From assembly GCA_963783785.1 (NCBI GenBank), contig CAWAOQ010000009.1:1-64000 (forward strand): a DNA stretch of 64,000 nt, written 5' to 3'. The notes beneath the pieces are model-generated. The model was not told the DNA's origin. It saw only the letters and a program-made list of their open reading frames with translations, and made no database searches. This stretch comes from CADEEN01 sp963783785. GTDB lineage: Bacteria; Pseudomonadota; Gammaproteobacteria; Burkholderiales; Burkholderiaceae_C. A program made the position numbers and the translations under genes. Each line of letters opens with the position of its first letter. Position 1 is the stretch's first letter. Positions 11,556 to 19,488 of this stretch are shown here, one piece after another.

Positions 11556-12872
11556 TCACTTCACGCTGGGCAGGACCCAGATCAGCATGCCCAGCGCGTA
11601 ACAGACCCCTGCCGCGACGAGCGTGAACGGCACGCTCCAGGCCAGGAACTCACGCAGCGACACCTTGCGATTCTCCTCGCGCTGGCAGATGTTGAGCGCG
11701 GCATACAGCGCCGGCGCGCCCGCCACCGTGAGGTTGCTGCCCAGCGTGCCCGACCACAGCAGCATCCACCACAGCGGCCACGGATCGGCCCCGTCTGCGC
11801 GCAAGTCCTTGATGGTGTGCAGGAAGGTCAGGATGTAGGCGTCGTGCTCGACGATGCCGACGATCGGTATCGTGATCCAGTACAGGAGCGTGGCACCCAG
11901 CGCATAACTCTGCGTGAAGATCGGGCGCAGCTGCTGCGCCAGCGCATCGAGGACGTGCATGCGCTCCAGCCCGCCGACCAGCGCGAACAACGCGATGTAG
12001 AAGAAGATCGCGCGCCAGTCGAGCTCCTCGAGGATCTTCTCGAAACTCGGGGCCCTGACGCGGTCGCCCAGCAGCTCGAGCAACAGCACCAGCGTGACGG
12101 CGCCGGTCATCGCGATGAAGCCGAGCTTGACGCCGAGCACCTGGCGCAAGGCCATGCCCAGAACCGTGAGCAGGAACCAACCCACGACGATGACTGCGAA
12201 GAGCCTGTTCGGGATGCGCGTCTCGATGCCCAGGCTCTCGATGTCGACCACCTGCCGGCCATAGCCGCGAAAGCCGTATGCATACATCGCCGCGAGCGTG
12301 ACCGCAAACGTGACCATCAGGATCGGAAACGACGACGGGCGCCCCAGGTGCCAGAAGAAGTCGAGGAACTCGGCACCGGCGACGCTGTGCAGCATCTGCG
12401 GCGGCAGGTCGCCGAGCAGCATCGCCGAGCCCATGAAGTTGGCCGAAAAGCCGATCATCAGCACCAGCGGCGTCACGGGCAGCTTGAGCGCCCGGGCCAG
12501 CGGCAGCGCCACTGGCGCCATCATCAGAATCACGACCACGTTGTCGACGAACATCGAGATCGCGCCGGCCAGCACCGACAGGATCATCACCAGCCAGCCG
12601 GGGCGCCCACCCGAGAGGTGCAGGGCCTGGACCGACAGCCAGCTGGGCACGCCGGTCTTGCCGAAGTACGAGGCGATGATCCAGACGCTGACCAGGATCG
12701 CCATCACGTTCCAGTCGACCAGGCCGAAGGCGTCGACGTCGGTCATCACGCCGATCCAGATCATCAGGGCGACGCCGATCAGCGCGGCCACCGTGCTGTC
12801 GACCACGTTCGTGATCACCGCGACGATCGTGACGAGAAAGATCCCGATGGCCAGCCATGCCATTGCGTCCAT
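11556..12872 (-). CDS. ArsB/NhaD-type (ion transporter superfamily) membrane transporter
   Basis: 438 residues with about eleven hydrophobic segments. The arrangement, with conserved ISMFVDNVVVILMMAPVALP in the first half and GGLERMHVLDALAQQL then WSGTLGSNLTVAGAPALYA in the second, fits the ArsB/NhaD/CitM (SLC13-like) superfamily of sodium- or proton-coupled carriers. The substrate could be an organic anion, arsenite or sodium and cannot be told from sequence. It is probably co-transcribed with the following uspA. A carrier near the oxalate block is suggestive, but it is on the opposite strand and is not an OxlT-type major facilitator protein. Confidence 0.8.
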   Translation of the reverse strand: MDAMAWLAIGIFLVTIVAVITNVVDSTVAALIGVALMIWIGVMTDVDAFGLVDWNVMAILVSVWIIASYFGKTGVPSWLSVQALHLSGGRPGWLVMILSVLAGAISMFVDNVVVILMMAPVALPLARALKLPVTPLVLMIGFSANFMGSAMLLGDLPPQMLHSVAGAEFLDFFWHLGRPSSFPILMVTFAVTLAAMYAYGFRGYGRQVVDIESLGIETRIPNRLFAVIVVGWFLLTVLGMALRQVLGVKLGFIAMTGAVTLVLLLELLGDRVRAPSFEKILEELDWRAIFFYIALFALVGGLERMHVLDALAQQLRPIFTQSYALGATLLYWITIPIVGIVEHDAYILTFLHTIKDLRADGADPWPLWWMLLWSGTLGSNLTVAGAPALYAALNICQREENRKVSLREFLAWSVPFTLVAAGVCYALGMLIWVLPSVK

Positions 12873-13041
12873 TGCCCCGAACCCCTTGTCTTTGCTGGTC
12901 GACGCAGGAACCTAGCCACTCTTCAGGGCCATGAGCCGCGGTGCGACAACCACTCATCCTGCGCGGATTGTCCACTTTGCCGGAAGGCGCGCGCCCGGCA
13001 CGTCGACGATTGCCCCGCCATGCACCGTGCCGCCACCCATC

Positions 13042-13063
13042 TGCGCTGGTGCGCGCCAGCGCA
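13042..13063 (-). terminator. Hairpin downstream of the ketopantoate-reductase-like gene
   Basis: Inverted repeat TGCGCTGG / CCAGCGCA with a 6-base loop, 29 bases past the stop of the minus-strand gene. There is no clear T-tract, so it is only a candidate. Confidence 0.35.
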
Positions 13064-13091
13064 CACGCCCCGTCGGGGCACGCTGGGCTGT

Positions 13092-14102
13092 TCAGGACAG
13101 CGGTTGCATGCGTACGCGGCCCTTTTCCTCGTCCATCGTCTTGGCCAGCAGCTTGACCAGCGCGTAGACGGTATCGATGTGCGGCGTGGGTGTGTCGGTA
13201 AGACGGCCGAGCTCGACCACCGAGCCGACCAGCGCGTCGATCTCGGGCGCGCGCCCGGCTTCGATGTCCTGCAGCATCGACGTCTTGTGCTTGCCGACTT
13301 TCTCGGCGCCGGCGATTCGCTTCTCGAGCGAGACCCGGAACTCGATGCCGAGCTTGTGGGCGACGGCCTGGGCCTCGCGCATCATGTGGGCGGCCAGGTC
13401 GCGCGTCAGCGGGAACTGGCAGATATCGACCAAGGTCGAGTGAGCCAGCGAGCTGATCGGGTTGAAGGTCAGGTTGCCCCACAGCTTGAGCCAGATCTCG
13501 GCACGGATGTTGTCGAGCACCGGCGCCTTGAAGCCGGCTTTGGTGAAGCACTCCGACACCCGCGTCACGCGCTCGGTCGTGCGACCATCGAGTTCGCCGA
13601 TCGGAAAGCGGTCTCCCTCGATGTGCCTGACGACACCCGGCTCGGTCAGCTCGGAAGCCGGGTACACCACGCAACCGATGATCTGGCTGGCCGGGATCAT
13701 CTCGGTGATCAGACCCGTCGAGTCGACGCTTCTGACGAGCGTGCCGGCGAGTGCGCCACCGTGGCCGTGGAAGTACCAGAACGGGATGCCGTTCTGCATC
13801 GTCACGACCACCGTGTGCGGCCCGAGCAGTCGCGGCAGGTCCTTCGCGACGGCCTCCACCTGATGGGCCTTCATCGCCAGCACCACGATGTCCTGGATCC
13901 CGGCCTCGGTGTAGTCGTTGGTGGCCTTGACATTGCGCGCGACATGTTCGACGCCGTCGTGCATGACGAGCTTCATGCCGTTCTGCCGGATCGCCGCCAG
14001 GTTCGCACCGCGCACGATGAAGGTGACGTCCTCGCCCGCCAGGGCGAGCTTCACGCCGACGTAGCCGCCGATGGCCCCGGCGCCGATGATTGCGATTTTC
14101 AT
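13092..14102 (-). CDS. 2-dehydropantoate 2-reductase family protein (ApbA/PanE-like)
   Basis: 336 residues. The N-terminus is a Rossmann fold, MKIAIIGAGAIGGYVGVKLA, typical of NADPH-dependent ketopantoate reductases, followed by the helical C-terminal domain with the expected Lys/Asn region (ENIR.. LWGNLTFNPISSLAHST). It starts at ATG 14102 and follows two FAH-family genes on the same strand. In such company PanE paralogues often reduce another 2-oxo acid or oxidise a 2-hydroxy acid in a catabolic route rather than serving pantothenate synthesis; that is inference from context. Length is slightly above the classic ~300. Confidence 0.82.
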   Translation of the reverse strand: MKIAIIGAGAIGGYVGVKLALAGEDVTFIVRGANLAAIRQNGMKLVMHDGVEHVARNVKATNDYTEAGIQDIVVLAMKAHQVEAVAKDLPRLLGPHTVVVTMQNGIPFWYFHGHGGALAGTLVRSVDSTGLITEMIPASQIIGCVVYPASELTEPGVVRHIEGDRFPIGELDGRTTERVTRVSECFTKAGFKAPVLDNIRAEIWLKLWGNLTFNPISSLAHSTLVDICQFPLTRDLAAHMMREAQAVAHKLGIEFRVSLEKRIAGAEKVGKHKTSMLQDIEAGRAPEIDALVGSVVELGRLTDTPTPHIDTVYALVKLLAKTMDEEKGRVRMQPLS

Positions 14103-14138
14103 GATGTCGATTTGGAGAGTGGGAAGAAGGTGGCGGCC

Positions 14139-14912
14139 TCACTCGACGCGGTTGCTGAGCTTGCCGATGCCGCCGATCTCGACCTCGACCGTGCTGCCCG
14201 GCTTCATCGAGCCGACACCGACCGAGGTGCCGCACAGGATGATGTCGCCGGGCAACAGCGTCATGTCGTGGGAGATCATGCTGACGAGTTGTTCGACCGA
14301 GAAGCGCATGTCGCTGATCGGATAGTCCTGGCGCACGACGCCGTCGAGCAGGGTCCTGACGGTCAGCGTCGCGGGGTCGAGCCCGGTGACGACGGCGGGG
14401 CCGAACGGACAGAAGGTGTCGAAGCCCTTGGCGCGGACCCACTGCGCGAACGACGGATCGCGTTGCAGGATGTCCACCGCTGTCACGTCGTTGGCGCAGG
14501 TGTAGCCGAAGACGTGGTCCATCGCCTGCCCGACCGCCACGGCCTTGGTGGTCTTGCCGATCACGATGCCGAGTTCTCCCTCGAACACCAGCTTGGGGTC
14601 GCCAGGCGGCCGGCGGATCGTCTCGCCCGGATCGAGGTAACTGTTGGGTGACTTGATGAAGTACAGCGGCTCGGGCGGCCGGGCCAGGTTCAGCTTGGCC
14701 GCCAGCTGCCCGAAGTTGTTCCACAGCGCCAGCACCTTGCTCGGCTGCGTCGGCGTCAGCAACTTGAGGCCGGCGAGCGCCAACTGGCGGCCGGTCGCAG
14801 TGGGCTGCGCGAACATGTCGCCTTCGAAAACGTCGACCCGATCGCCCGCGAGGGTGCCGAAGCCGGTCGCGCCGTCGTGGTGGAAGCGCACCCAAGTCGT
14901 TGTCGTTGCCAT
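14139..14912 (-). CDS. Fumarylacetoacetate hydrolase family protein (copy 1)
   Basis: 257 residues from ATG 14912 (MATTTTWVRFHHDG). The C-terminal FAH fold is shown by VFEGELGIVIGKTTKAV, GYTCANDVTAVD, KGFDTFCPFGPAV and LPGDIILCGTSVGVG, which carry the acidic metal ligands and oxyanion residues. Enzymes of this size hydrolyse or isomerise C-C bonds in acylpyruvates or related diacids (for example fumarylpyruvate hydrolase). It is clearly paralogous to the gene immediately upstream: both end in nearly the same motif, ..GIGKLSNR.E. The gap between them is 8 bp, so they form one operon with the PanE-like gene. Confidence 0.87.
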   Translation of the reverse strand: MATTTTWVRFHHDGATGFGTLAGDRVDVFEGDMFAQPTATGRQLALAGLKLLTPTQPSKVLALWNNFGQLAAKLNLARPPEPLYFIKSPNSYLDPGETIRRPPGDPKLVFEGELGIVIGKTTKAVAVGQAMDHVFGYTCANDVTAVDILQRDPSFAQWVRAKGFDTFCPFGPAVVTGLDPATLTVRTLLDGVVRQDYPISDMRFSVEQLVSMISHDMTLLPGDIILCGTSVGVGSMKPGSTVEVEIGGIGKLSNRVE

Positions 14913-14920
14913 GATTCCAG

Positions 14921-15685
14921 TTACTCGTAGCGGTTGCTGAGCTTGCCGATGCCCGCGATCTCGACTTCGATCGTGCTGCCGGGCTTCATCACGCCGACAC
15001 CGACCGACGTGCCGCACAGGATCAGGTCCCCGGGGCTCAGGGTCATGTCCCGGGAGATCCGGCTGACCAGTTCCGGCACCGGAAACAGCATGTCGGACAC
15101 GGGAAATTCCTGCCGCACGCTGCCGTTGACGATCGTGCGCACGACCAGGCCGTCAGGGTCGAGACCGGTGGCGATGACCGGGCCGAACGGGCAGAAGCCG
15201 TCGAAGCCCTTGGCCCGCGCCCAGTGCGGGAACGACGGATCGCGCGTCAGGATGTCGGCCGCCGTCACGTCATTGGCACAGGTGTAGCCGAACACGAAGG
15301 ACAGCGCCTGGTCCTTGGAGACGTCCTTGCAGGTGCGGCCGATGACGATGGCCAATTCGCCCTCGAAGATGATGCGGCTGTCGCACGACGGCTTGCGGAT
15401 GATGCCGCCGTGGCCGAGGTAGGTGTTCGGTGGCTTCAACAGGTACTGCGGTTCGGCCGGGATACGCTGTTCGCCCTTCCTGAACAGCTCGGCGAAGTTG
15501 TTGTACATCGCGATGACCTTGCTCGGCTCGCAAGGTGTCAGCAGTTCGACGTCGGACAACCGCAGCACGCGCCCGGTCGGCCGTGCCGCGAGATACATGT
15601 CGCCGTCGAATTCATGCACGCCGTCGCCTTCGAGCGTGCCGAAGTGGGTCGCGCCACCGAAGGCGAAGCGGATCCAGTGCTGCAT
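14921..15685 (-). CDS. Fumarylacetoacetate hydrolase family protein (copy 2)
   Basis: 254 residues. Same domain as the downstream neighbour: IIFEGELAIVIGRTCKDV, GYTCANDVTAADILTRD, KGFDGFCPFGPVIATG, SPGDLILCGTSVGVG. The tandem pair probably arose by duplication followed by divergence, as the N-terminal ~80 residues differ much more than the catalytic half. Two subunits could form a hetero-oligomer or act on successive intermediates; the sequence does not decide. It starts at ATG 15685 directly after the small protein gene and lies divergent from a LysR gene, which is the likely regulator. Confidence 0.87.
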   Translation of the reverse strand: MQHWIRFAFGGATHFGTLEGDGVHEFDGDMYLAARPTGRVLRLSDVELLTPCEPSKVIAMYNNFAELFRKGEQRIPAEPQYLLKPPNTYLGHGGIIRKPSCDSRIIFEGELAIVIGRTCKDVSKDQALSFVFGYTCANDVTAADILTRDPSFPHWARAKGFDGFCPFGPVIATGLDPDGLVVRTIVNGSVRQEFPVSDMLFPVPELVSRISRDMTLSPGDLILCGTSVGVGVMKPGSTIEVEIAGIGKLSNRYE

Positions 15686-15708
15686 CGTGGGCTCCGGATA
15701 TCGCGAAC

Positions 15709-16041
15709 TCAGATGCCGACCTCGCCCCAGCGGGGGTCGGTCCAGCTGAAGCTCGGCATGGCGCGCGGCGCGCCGCTGGCGCTTGCGGGTTGGCGGCGCC
15801 GCTTTGCGGCCAGGACCGCATCGGTCAGGAAATCGGCGTCATAGGCGCGCAGCAGATGCGACTGCTCGCCTTCGAGGTACGCCTTGACGCGAGCACGCTC
15901 GCACGGGTTGGCGGCGAGCGCCTCGTAGGTGTCGCTGTCCCAGTGCCAGCGCAGGCCCAGTTCGTAGAAAGCGGCGTTGAAGGCGCTGCGTTCGATTTCA
16001 ATGGCGTCGGCGGTGTCGCAATGCGGCATGGCGGTGGACAT
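15709..16041 (-). CDS. Small protein of unknown function, first gene of the FAH operon
   Basis: 110 residues, soluble, no signal peptide or membrane segment. It is rich in aromatic and acidic residues (FNAAFYELGLRWHWDSDTY, DADFLTDAVLAAKRRR, FSWTDPRWGEVGI). I do not recognise the family. ATG 16041 is preceded by a purine-rich AAGGAGCCCCCC stretch, a good ribosome site. It lies 23 bp before the FAH pair and is the first gene read from the divergent promoter region shared with the LysR gene, so it probably belongs to the same catabolic unit. Confidence 0.65.
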   Translation of the reverse strand: MSTAMPHCDTADAIEIERSAFNAAFYELGLRWHWDSDTYEALAANPCERARVKAYLEGEQSHLLRAYDADFLTDAVLAAKRRRQPASASGAPRAMPSFSWTDPRWGEVGI

Positions 16042-16096
16042 GGGGGGCTCCTTGGCGGCGTGACGAAGGGCAATCGATCAAGCACTGGAAGCCATG

Positions 16097-16112
16097 TTAA
16101 GTCTCGACTTAA
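16097..16112. promoter_or_regulatory. Perfect inverted repeat in the LysR/FAH divergent promoter
   Basis: TTAAGTC-TC-GACTTAA is a perfect 7-bp dyad with a 2-base spacer in the AT-rich 166-bp gap between the LysR gene and the FAH operon. Its place and symmetry make it a candidate operator for the LysR protein encoded next to it. Confidence 0.5.
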
Positions 16113-16132
16113 ATAACGTAAAATTAAACTAA

Positions 16133-16146
16133 ATGATCAATATCAT
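16133..16146. promoter_or_regulatory. Second dyad (ATGAT-CAAT-ATCAT) before the LysR gene
   Basis: 5-bp inverted repeat with a 4-base spacer, embedded in AATGATCAATATCATTCGCA. This resembles betaproteobacterial Fur-box sequence as well as a LysR half-site. It lies about 62 bases upstream of the LysR start. Confidence 0.35.
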
Positions 16147-16207
16147 TCGCATTAGGTTATGCATTGAAGGGGCGGCTGACGTTCACGCAATTCGACAGTA
16201 GCGCGCG

Positions 16208-17146
16208 ATGAGGCATGCCACTCTGAGGCAGCTCAAGGTCTTCGAGGCAGTGGCGCGGCTGACGAGCTATTCGCGTGCCGCCGAGGAGTTGCACCTGACG
16301 CAGCCGGCGGTTTCGACGCAGGTCAGGAAACTCGAAGACCACGCCGGTCTGCCGCTGTTCGAACAGCTCGGCAAGAAGATCTTCCTCACCCCTGCCGGCA
16401 CCGAGTTGCTGCATCACAGCCGCCTCATCATCCAGCAGTTCGAGGATGCCGAGGCCGCGATGACGCAGTTCAAGGGCGTCGCGGGCGGCAAGCTCAACGT
16501 GGCGGTGATCAGTGCGGGCGACTACTTCATGCCGCGCCTGCTGGTCGACTTCGCGGGCCGCCACGGCGGCGTGATCCTGAACCTCACGGTGCACAACCGC
16601 GAGGGCCTGCTCGCGCAGCTGGCCGACAACCTGACCGACCTGGCGGTGATGGTGCGGCCGCCGGAAGACGCCGACACGATCCACGAGCCGTTCGCGCCAC
16701 ACCCCTACGTCATCGTCGCCAATGCCGGCCACCCGCTGGTGCACGAAAAGCGCATCCCGATGGCACGCATCGTGCGCGAGCCGTTCGTGGTTCGGGAGAA
16801 GGGCTCTGACACCTGGCAGTCGATGGCCGACGGCTTCGGTCGGCATCTCGAGCGGCTCAACGTCACGATGGAGATCAAGAGCACCGAGACCATCAAGCAG
16901 GCGGTCATCGCCGGCATGGGCATCAGCTTCATGTCGGCGCACACCGTGAGCCGCGAGCTGCGCGCCGGCAGCCTGGCCGTGCTCGATGTGCAGGGACTCC
17001 CGTTGATGCTGAACTGGTATGTCGTGCAGCGGCGGCAGAAGCGCCTGCCACCGGTGGCGCAGGCGTTCCGGCAGTTCCTGCTCAGCGACGGTGCACGCCT
17101 GATCGACGAAACCGTGCCGTTGCGCAAGCGCCGCACGGCACGTTGA
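16208..17146 (+). CDS. LysR-family transcriptional regulator (CbbR-like)
   Basis: 312 residues. The N-terminal winged helix-turn-helix reads LRQLKVFEAVARLTSYSRAA..LHLTQPAVSTQVRKLE, followed by a periplasmic-binding-like effector domain. Similarity in style (LNVAVISAGDYFMPRLLVDFA) is to the CbbR group, which senses small metabolites. It is transcribed away from the FAH/PanE operon and toward the MmgE/PrpD gene, the usual layout for a LysR activator of both. The intergenic region has two dyads (16097-16112, 16133-16146). The inducer is unknown, probably an intermediate of the pathway. Confidence 0.88.
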   Translation: MRHATLRQLKVFEAVARLTSYSRAAEELHLTQPAVSTQVRKLEDHAGLPLFEQLGKKIFLTPAGTELLHHSRLIIQQFEDAEAAMTQFKGVAGGKLNVAVISAGDYFMPRLLVDFAGRHGGVILNLTVHNREGLLAQLADNLTDLAVMVRPPEDADTIHEPFAPHPYVIVANAGHPLVHEKRIPMARIVREPFVVREKGSDTWQSMADGFGRHLERLNVTMEIKSTETIKQAVIAGMGISFMSAHTVSRELRAGSLAVLDVQGLPLMLNWYVVQRRQKRLPPVAQAFRQFLLSDGARLIDETVPLRKRRTAR

Positions 17147-17213
17147 CGCGGCCGGCGGGTAGGACAATCCAGCCCCGGCACCACCGCCCAACGTCCATCC
17201 GAGAACGACCGCC

Positions 17214-18584
17214 ATGGCCCGAAATGTCACCGTCAAGGCCGACCCCAATGCACCCGGCATCACCGAGATGTTGGCCCGCTTCGTCGCCGAGCATCCTGCG
17301 CGAGGCTGGAGCGATGCCGTCGACCGCGAGGCGCACCGCACCTTTGCCAACTGGGTCGGCTGCGCGATCGGGCCGTCGCGGCACGAAACGATGCAGGCCG
17401 CGCTGGCCGCGGTGCAGGTGCTGTCGCCGGCACCGCAAGCCTCGTTGCTGGGCCGGCGCGAGAAGGTCGACATCGCCAGCGCCGCAATGCTCAACGGCAT
17501 CAGCTCGCACACCTTCGACTTCGACGACACCCACCTCAAGACCATCATCCACCCGGCAGGCCCGGTGGCCCCGGCGGCGCTGGCGCTGGCTGAGCACCTG
17601 GGGCTGGGCGGTCGCGCGTTGATCGACGCCCTCGTGCTCGGCATCGAGGTGTCGTGCCGCGTCGGCAACGCGATCTATCCCGACCACTACGACCGCGGCT
17701 GGCACATCACCGGCTCCACCGGCATGCTCGGCAGCGCAGCCGCATGCTCGCGCCTGCTCGGCCTCGATGCGGCGCGCACCCAGATGGCGCTGGGCATCGC
17801 TGCGTCGCAGCCGATCGGCGTGCGAGAGCAGTTCGGCACCATGACCAAGCCGTTCCACCCCGGGGGCGCGGCGCGCGTCGGGCTGATGTCGGCGCTGATG
17901 GCCCGGCACGGCTACACCGCGTCGAAGCGGGCGTTGGAGGCGCCGCGCGGCCTGCTGCAGGTGTTTTCCGACAAGACCGACTGGTCGGCGATCACCGAGG
18001 GCCTGGGCCGGACCTGGGAAATCTCGCTCAACACCTACAAGCCCTTTGCCTGCGGCATCGTCATCCACCCGTGCATCGACGGTTGCGTCCAGTTGCGCGA
18101 GCAGCATCGCCTGCAGGCGAGCGACATCGAGCGTGTGACGATCCGCGTGCACTCGCTGGTGCTCGAGCTGACCGGCAAGAAGACCCCGGTCACCGGGCTG
18201 GAGAGCAAGTTCAGCGTCTACCACTCGTGCGCGGTCGGCCTGCTGTATGGCCAGGCCGGCGAGCACGAATACACCGACGAGGTTGTCAACCGGCCCGAAG
18301 TGACTGCGTTGCGCTCGCGCATCGAGGCCATCGTCGACGACCGCATCGACGAGGCCTCGGCCGACATCACGATCCGCACCAGCGACGGCCGCGACCTGCA
18401 CCTGTTCGTCGAACACGCCATTGGCAGCGTCGAGCGGCCGATGAGCGACCTGCAGTTGCAGGCCAAGTTCGCCGGCCAGAGCGAACCCGTGCTCGGGGCG
18501 GACAAGACAGCCCGGGCCTGGTCGCTGGCGATGGGCATCGGCCAGTGTGCCGAGCTTGGCGAATTCATCGCCGCCACGACCTGA
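17214..18584 (+). CDS. MmgE/PrpD family protein
   Basis: 456 residues, full length for the family. It carries the helical domain with NWVGCAIGPSRHETM, NGISSHTFDFDDTH (a hallmark region) and TGSTGMLGSAAACSRLLGL, and the C-terminal alpha/beta domain with FKPF-type motif TYKPFACGIVIHP. Known members are 2-methylcitrate dehydratase and cis-aconitate decarboxylase; many catabolic paralogues have unknown substrates. It lies 67 bp after the LysR gene. With the two FAH enzymes and the PanE-like reductase it suggests a branched di- or tricarboxylate pathway (inference). No propionate genes (prpB, prpC) are present, so it is not the housekeeping prpD. Confidence 0.88.
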   Translation: MARNVTVKADPNAPGITEMLARFVAEHPARGWSDAVDREAHRTFANWVGCAIGPSRHETMQAALAAVQVLSPAPQASLLGRREKVDIASAAMLNGISSHTFDFDDTHLKTIIHPAGPVAPAALALAEHLGLGGRALIDALVLGIEVSCRVGNAIYPDHYDRGWHITGSTGMLGSAAACSRLLGLDAARTQMALGIAASQPIGVREQFGTMTKPFHPGGAARVGLMSALMARHGYTASKRALEAPRGLLQVFSDKTDWSAITEGLGRTWEISLNTYKPFACGIVIHPCIDGCVQLREQHRLQASDIERVTIRVHSLVLELTGKKTPVTGLESKFSVYHSCAVGLLYGQAGEHEYTDEVVNRPEVTALRSRIEAIVDDRIDEASADITIRTSDGRDLHLFVEHAIGSVERPMSDLQLQAKFAGQSEPVLGADKTARAWSLAMGIGQCAELGEFIAATT

Positions 18585-18616
18585 CGCCGCCGACAAAGCC
18601 GGCCGCGCAAACAAGA

Positions 18617-18645
18617 AACCCCGCAAATCAGCGACTTGCGGGGTT
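18617..18645 (-). terminator. Terminator of tRNA-Val
   Basis: Perfect 10-bp stem AACCCCGCAA / TTGCGGGGTT with a 9-base loop, followed on the minus strand by TTCTTGTTT. It sits just after the 3' end of the tRNA and may also stop readthrough from the MmgE/PrpD gene. Confidence 0.8.
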
Positions 18646-18652
18646 GGATGCC

Positions 18653-18727
18653 TGGTGGGCGGTGCAGGGTTCGAACCTGCGACCCCTGCCGTGTGAAGGC
18701 AGTGCTCTACCGCTGAGCTAACCGCCC
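18653..18727 (-). tRNA. tRNA-Val (anticodon CAC)
   Basis: Reads GGGCGGTTAGCTCAGCGGTA at the 5' end; the acceptor pairs with ACCGCCC-A and CCA is encoded. The anticodon stem-loop CTGCC-TTCACAC-GGCAG gives anticodon CAC for GUG codons. The T-arm GGTTCGAACC is canonical. Confidence 0.96.
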
Positions 18728-18774
18728 GAATCTTGCCGTTCGGGTTGGCTTCCGGGGCGCCGGAAAGCGCGCGA

Positions 18775-19476
18775 TTATGCCAGACGGCGCCACAGCGTCT
18801 TGCCGCCGCTGACCTTGTCGAGGTCGCCCAGCAAGGCATCGTGCGCCGCCTGTTCGTCCGCAGGAACGACGACCGCGGCCAGCGTGTACGTGGTCAGATC
18901 GATCGGCTGCACGCCTGCCGCCCCGGGGTGGCTTTCCTGGGCTTCGATGACCAGCGAGTCCTGCCCACGGGTCATGCGCAGGTAGACCTCGGCCAGCAGG
19001 CCCGCATCGAGCAGCGCGCCGTGCAGCGTGCGACCCGTGTTGTCGACTTCCAGGCGCCTGCACAAGGCGTCCAGCGAGTTGGACTTGCCGGGAAACAGGT
19101 TGCGCGCCATCTGCAACGAATCGGTGACACGGGCGACCTGGCTGGCAAAGCGAGGCCTGGCCAGGCGCTTCAACTCGGCGTCGAGAAAACCGACGTCGAA
19201 CGCGGCGTTGTGGATCACGATCTCGGCGCCGGCCAGCCACTCGAGCAATTCGTCGGCGACTGCGGCGAAGCGCGGCTTGTCGGCGAGGAATTCGTCGGTC
19301 AGCCCGTGCACCTTGATCGCATCCTCGCTGCTCGGCCGCTCCGGGTTCAGATAGAAGTGCTTGTTGTCACCGGTCAGGCGCCGATTGACCATCTCGATGC
19401 AGCCGATCTCGATGATGCGGTCACCGCCGTCGGGGCTGAGGCCGGTGGTTTCGGTATCCAGGAAGATCTGTCGCAT
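18775..19476 (-). CDS. dnaQ: DNA polymerase III epsilon subunit (3'-5' exonuclease)
   Basis: 233 residues. DEDDh-type proofreading exonuclease: Exo I is FLDTETTGLSP (Asp and Glu), Exo II lies in IHNAAFDVGFLD, and Exo III appears as LHGALLDAGLLAEVYL with the catalytic His and Asp. It removes misinserted nucleotides within the replicative core with DnaE and HolE. A short C-terminal tail would contact the polymerase subunit. It starts 12 bp after the lgt stop and ends just before tRNA-Val, an arrangement I associate with Burkholderiales. Confidence 0.94.
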   Translation of the reverse strand: MRQIFLDTETTGLSPDGGDRIIEIGCIEMVNRRLTGDNKHFYLNPERPSSEDAIKVHGLTDEFLADKPRFAAVADELLEWLAGAEIVIHNAAFDVGFLDAELKRLARPRFASQVARVTDSLQMARNLFPGKSNSLDALCRRLEVDNTGRTLHGALLDAGLLAEVYLRMTRGQDSLVIEAQESHPGAAGVQPIDLTTYTLAAVVVPADEQAAHDALLGDLDKVSGGKTLWRRLA

Positions 19477-19488
19477 GTGAACTCCGAC

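Noticed and set aside
11520..14651. 1043-codon plus-strand frame and a similar 1081-codon minus-strand frame
   Set aside because: They run across several real genes in other frames and have the Arg/Gln/His-rich composition of shadow frames.
17159..17165. GTAGGAC before the MmgE/PrpD gene
   Set aside because: Only 49 bases from the start and outside the stress region; it may be part of a -10 region rather than the recurring element.
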